Part shown: piece by piece, positions 60,361-64,000 of the stretch
How positions within the stretch are numbered: position 1 is the first letter of the stretch
Layout of the letters: each line of letters opens with the position of its first letter
DNA from: Sclerodactyla briareus
Taxonomy: Eukaryota > Echinodermata > Holothuroidea > Dendrochirotida > Sclerodactylidae
Length of the DNA: 64,000 bases
NCBI GenBank assembly: GCA_026419785.1
Contig: JAODTK010001521.1
Coordinates: forward strand, 299,252 to 363,251
Reading direction: 5' to 3'
Position numbers and translations under genes: made by a program
Notes under the pieces: generated by a model
The model's input: the letters and a program-made list of their open reading frames with translations, nothing else
Told to the model about the DNA's origin: nothing
Databases searched by the model: none

Positions 60361-60507
60361 TACTGACCGCGTGGATGTACCTCCTCCCATACTGACCGCG
60401 TGGATGTACCTCATCCCCATACTGACCGCGTGGATGTACCTCCTCCCATACTGACCGCGTGGATGTACCTCCTCCCATACTGACCGCGTGGATGTACCTC
60501 ATCCCAT
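60361..60507. repeat. 29-bp minisatellite, five units
   Basis: Units start at 60361, 60390, 60420, 60449 and 60478, each TACTGACCGCGTGGATGTAC followed by CTC(C/A)TCCCCA-type ends. They are nearly perfect, with CTCCTCC and CTCATCC variants alternating and one extra C. The GC content is well above the flanks. Confidence 0.95.
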
Positions 60508-60659
60508 ATGCTTCATAGCTGTTGGGGCGACAGGAATGAAATGTTAGGTCCTGATATTGTTGGCAAAATTGTGTGTGCCACTAAGTAGCCTAACACCTAA
60601 GAGTATTGAATGGATAGGTAATATCACTGTATTTCACCTCCAACTATTCTATCTTATCC
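60508..60659. other. Short non-coding spacer
   Basis: Nothing recognised between the minisatellite and the family C copy. Confidence 0.4.
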
Positions 60660-61360
60660 TAAAATAAAGTCCACAAAGGATCACTCAAAGGTCACATGGG
60701 GTCAAATGAGGTCACAATGTATTCGCATAGACGAACAAAAACTTTCCATGAGGACATCCCCCTACTATGTTTCGTTCAACTCGAAATAGGGAGGTTAGAA
60801 AGTGCTGGGGATTGGTTGAATCACAAGTCTCATAGTGATTATCAGATATCAAAGTTAGGTGGATAATAATTTTCACGTCCATTTTTCTCTTAAAATAGTG
60901 CACTTTTTTGTGTGCGAAAAATTTGACCTTTGACAGTTCTACCTTGGTGCAATGGTTAATAGGTAGAGGTCGGCAAACCTATTTCAAAACACTCAAATGG
61001 CAAGTTAACGGATCTTCTGATCTCAATTACAAGTCAGCCCTTTTAGAGGTGTGACTGCTTTCATGACCTCTCGCTAAAACGTCAATAACTTATGTTAGTT
61101 AGTTATGAGCATTGTAGAACTTTGGTAGTATATTTGCTTTTTGGTCGTCTTCTGCGAGACGAATCCAGTCGCCACCCCAAAGATGGTTCAAAGGTACAAA
61201 GGTCAAAGAGGTCACATGAGGTCAAATTAGGTCATCAGGTGTATTTCGCATATACGAACAAAGGTTTCCATTAGGAACATCCCCCTAATATGCTTCGTTC
61301 ATGAAAATATTCATAGGAATCACTATTTGACCTTTCGACCTTCCTGGATTAATTCAGGTA
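60660..61360 (+). repeat. Family C dispersed repeat
   Basis: Two sub-units. Each has AAAGGTCACATGGGGTCAAA-type GGTCA words, then CGCATA(G/T)ACGAACAAA and CATCCCCCTA(C/A)TATG(T/C)TTCG, starting near 60683 and 61192. It parallels 48834-49310 and 51780-52170. Confidence 0.7.
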
Positions 61361-61530
61361 ATCTCACTATAATTCCCCCTTCTACTACTCTGCGTCCAGT
61401 AATTTACTGTAAATTTGACAATACACACATACTTAAGTTAATATTTCACCATTGATTTTACTGTGAACTTTACAGTAATCCAGTATTTTACTGTACAATT
61501 TGACATCAAAGTACTTGCAGCAGAGTTGAA
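61361..61530. repeat. Family G TTTACTGTAAA-word element
   Basis: CCAGTAATTTACTGTAAATT, GATTTTACTGTGAAC, TTTACAGTAATCCAG and TATTTTACTGTACAATT: several near-palindromic copies of TTTACTGTAAA within 150 bases. Similar short families occur in many animals. Non-coding. Confidence 0.5.
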
Positions 61531-61869
61531 GTATCTATCTGTTAATTCTACATGAATTGCTTAACACTGTTACTGTAAACAAATGACTATATCGATTGAT
61601 TCCAGGTAGTTATTACCCTACGTCAGTGGACTCCGGCGATAGTAAGACAGGTATGCGAGACGGTCGACACGTATAGGGATGAATATCCATTAGTACTCAT
61701 CGGTCATGGACGCTGGATGCCTTTATGGAGGGGGGGGGTTTATTCATTAAAGCAATTCGCCGTTATTGGCCACCAATGTCGTATATTGGCACACACGTGG
61801 CTGGGCCTACTCACGCTCTGAAAACTCCGGACCATGAAGAAACAGACCAAATGTGTGGTCCCTATTCGC

Positions 61870-61935
61870 CCAAAGTAGTCGACTTTACTCAACTTGGGTT
61901 CAAAGTCTGACCCAGAAAATGTTGTTCAACCCCAT
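61870..61935. repeat. Family F words, short copy
   Basis: CTCAACTTGGGTTCAAAGTC and GACCCAGAAAATGTTGTTCA, matching the words at 28740 and 44935. Confidence 0.4.
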
Positions 61936-63062
61936 ACCTCCATACTCATAACTCCATACCAATTTCAGCCGATTCGAGTGCTACGATCAGGCCAATCACT
62001 ATGTGAAAATTGCCTGTGCTTCACGGGGGAACGGCAGATTCCACTCCTAATACAAATTCAACGGTATAAACATGTCAGTTTAAAATCCTGTACCAAGCAA
62101 CTCGAAGGGATCTGAAAGAGGAGCCCTATAAAAGGGTGGGGTCCACAAAATATTGAGGAATAATCTCATTTATTTCTAAGTGGGTAACCTTTGTTTTCGT
62201 CCTTTCTGTAATCTGGCGCAAACAGCAGCATTTACCGTGTAGGTGGGCTATGGGCCAGCCGTTGCATCGTCATCCCGGACGGCATAATTTCCTCAAAATT
62301 ATCAAGATACATTGGAATATCTCAACAAAGCAACATGCTAAGAACCTCCAAATTTGGGGTGTGTTTTTGATAGGTCCTCGTTCACCTGTGCTAGTTTGAA
62401 GCATATATGTGGCATTACATTGGCCTTTAACTATTGCTCGTTTTTATCACAACTCTAATTTTGACAATTGACTCTGACAACCCAAAACAGCATATTGAAC
62501 CCTATGCAATGCATTCATCCGGCTCTGCTTATCTGCAGGTACACTTAACCCCATCAACTTGAACAACTTAGCATAGATTGTCCGTTCAATGTGTCTTTAT
62601 TCCCGTAGACATGAACTCCCGCACATGAAACACATGCACTAGGTGATAATGATTCTTTGAAAAGTCAGCGTTTACTTAATGATAAATCCTTGTTTGTTCC
62701 CATTCGGCAGCTATTTATAAAACGGGAAATTGAGAATTGTAAAAGACTATACGGCGAAGGTCTGGGCTCGGCTTCTGATGTAATTCGGTCGAAAGCAAGG
62801 AGGAATTCCGTGTGGTACCTCAGGTCCCAGGCATTGATGCTAGGTTTACGTCAGCCGCGTACTTTGTTGTCGACAGTTAGGATACTTGCGGCAATATTGA
62901 AACTGCTCTGTTGGATATGATTCGCAGATCGGAGAACCTATGAGGAAAAGTTTCGGAATTTTGGAAATTTTCTCTCCGGACTGGCAGGTAAAGGCTAGTA
63001 ATTGCCGCATATTCGAAGATGTATTATGCCCGACGGCAAAAACAACCCACTTTTCCTGTTCA

Positions 63063-63104
63063 TAGGAATGATTGTCAAATTCAATTATAAGTAACTGTCG
63101 CCAG
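63063..63104 (+). promoter_or_regulatory. Paired motif block, copy 2
   Basis: ATGATTGTCAAATTCAATTA followed by GTAACTGTCG. Counterpart of 57843-57884 with 7 mismatches in 42 and no gaps. The flanks of the two blocks do not align. Confidence 0.3.
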
Positions 63105-64000
63105 TAGTGGGTGGGGGGGGGGGTATATCACGGTAACTGCGCGGCATAGCAGCTCGCTGTGAATTATTTGATAATAATTCGGTGTTTAATAGTTCATTGG
63201 CAAATAAATGGGTATAAAATAGGCAAGAAATCATGTCTATAATCACTGATTGTATGTGAATTATTGAATCAGTTTCTCTCAGGTTTTGGGTCTGATGTAC
63301 GAGCGGCAACAAATAGGCTTATCTTACTGCGATGTAAAGAGCCCAAACGAACTAAACCTTAAGTTTTCAGCCTTCCAAACTCATCTCCCCTGGTGTTATT
63401 CACACTTGACAGGCAATATCCTGTGGAACACACGGCGATATTTTGGCAACTCAACTGGGCATCAATTACACCCGTGATGTGCCACCAATTCAGTGCTGGC
63501 CACGCGCCATATTAATGTACTTTTCTGCGTTCTCAGTGTCTGTTTCCACTTTGAAATTGGGATTTTTTTGCTGCTACGAAATAAGTCGTGTAAACACATA
63601 ATCCGTCATTATGGTGTCTCGCCGCATACGACATTCGCATCTATGGTTCCGGCCTTAGGCTAGGATTCAATTGTTCGTTAGCTAGGGCGCCGGTACGCAT
63701 TAGAAATTAACGTATTCCACGTGCCAATCTGGCAGTTTTTATTTTTTATTCCTTTAGTTTTTATTTATTGTGCTACATAGAAGTGGTTTCCATCAAAGCA
63801 AACATGTTCTAAATGGAAAGCAACCCCACTGGATGGGCAAAATAAGCACATGTACTAAATACTTTCATGGCGTATACAGGCATATCAGCGAATGAATTGT
63901 GTTGAATATCTCCTTCAAACAATCCAATCAACGACAATTTGCAAGAGGTGCTGCATTTGATAGTCTTTCCTCATAAACTTTCAGTGTGTTCTCTCCTGAA

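Larger units (their letters stand above)
61531..64000. other. Terminal stretch, no gene recognised
   Basis: Family F words at 61870-61935 (CAACTTGGGTTCAAAGTCTG). A G run at 61730-61738 and another at 63111-63122. An 87-codon frame at 62657-62920 (+) has basic, protein-like composition but no domain. The remainder is ordinary AT-rich sequence apart from the block 63063-63104. Confidence 0.4.

Noticed and set aside
60361-60507. CRISPR-like array
   Set aside because: The units are directly adjacent with no unique spacers, and the genome is eukaryotic. It is a minisatellite.
1-64000. miR-10, which lies in many Hox clusters near Hox4/5
   Set aside because: I looked for ACCCTGTAGATCCGAA and its complement on both strands by eye and found no match.

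Overview
The window looks like nuclear DNA of a marine invertebrate deuterostome, most likely an echinoderm (a sea cucumber is plausible but unproven). The reasons are a Hox5-type homeobox exon with an invertebrate-style C-terminal tail, an AT-rich and very repeat-rich background, tRNA-derived SINEs, CR1/L2-like LINE tails, long (TA)n tracts, and several dispersed families built on GGTCA-type words of the kind common in echinoderm and other marine invertebrate genomes. There are no operons, ribosome binding sites or bacterial genes. No intact virus-like element was recognised.

Only one host gene can be supported: the last coding exon of a Hox gene on the + strand (34827-35109). It has a clear splice acceptor, an N-terminal arm, a homeodomain ending in a perfect recognition helix, and a tail beginning [12 protein letters not shown]. 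The exon as given is not in one frame. At least four single-base gains or losses and a few substitutions interrupt it. Unpolished sequence or a decaying copy could both explain this, and the intact codon structure beyond the homeodomain favours sequence error. No upstream exon with the YPWM hexapeptide was found.

Layout. 1-12.6 kb: non-coding AT-rich DNA with copies of a short inverted-repeat element whose ends carry TGACGTCA, and a tRNA-SINE. 12.6-13.2 kb: LINE 3' end on the minus strand. 13.8-15.3 kb: family A repeat, which returns at 42.3-43.9 kb with an expanded 128-bp tandem module. 18.2-29.6 kb: families B and D, a cluster of GTCACGGACGGG words on both strands (21.4-22.7 kb), two (TA)n tracts and a 395-bp tandem duplication. 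29.6-31.1 kb: GC-richer stretch with a 219-codon open frame of doubtful status. 34.2-36.3 kb: SINE, Hox exon and 3' flank. 36.5-40.2 kb: families A, B and F and the longest (TA)n tract. 46.5-52.6 kb: family C GGTCA repeats with a 258-bp tandem duplication. 53.4-54.5 kb: two convergent LINE tails. 55-64 kb: mostly unexplained DNA with microsatellites, a 29-bp minisatellite, more of families C, E, F and G, and two related homeodomain-site-like blocks at 57.8 and 63.1 kb.

The main candidates for further attention are the broken-frame Hox exon, the TGACGTCA-ended element, the GTCACGGACGGG cluster, the TGTGTAA palindrome family, and the modular GGTCA repeats that surround a Hox gene, a place where most animals keep few repeats. 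Family letters A-H are my own labels. Identity estimates were made by eye.
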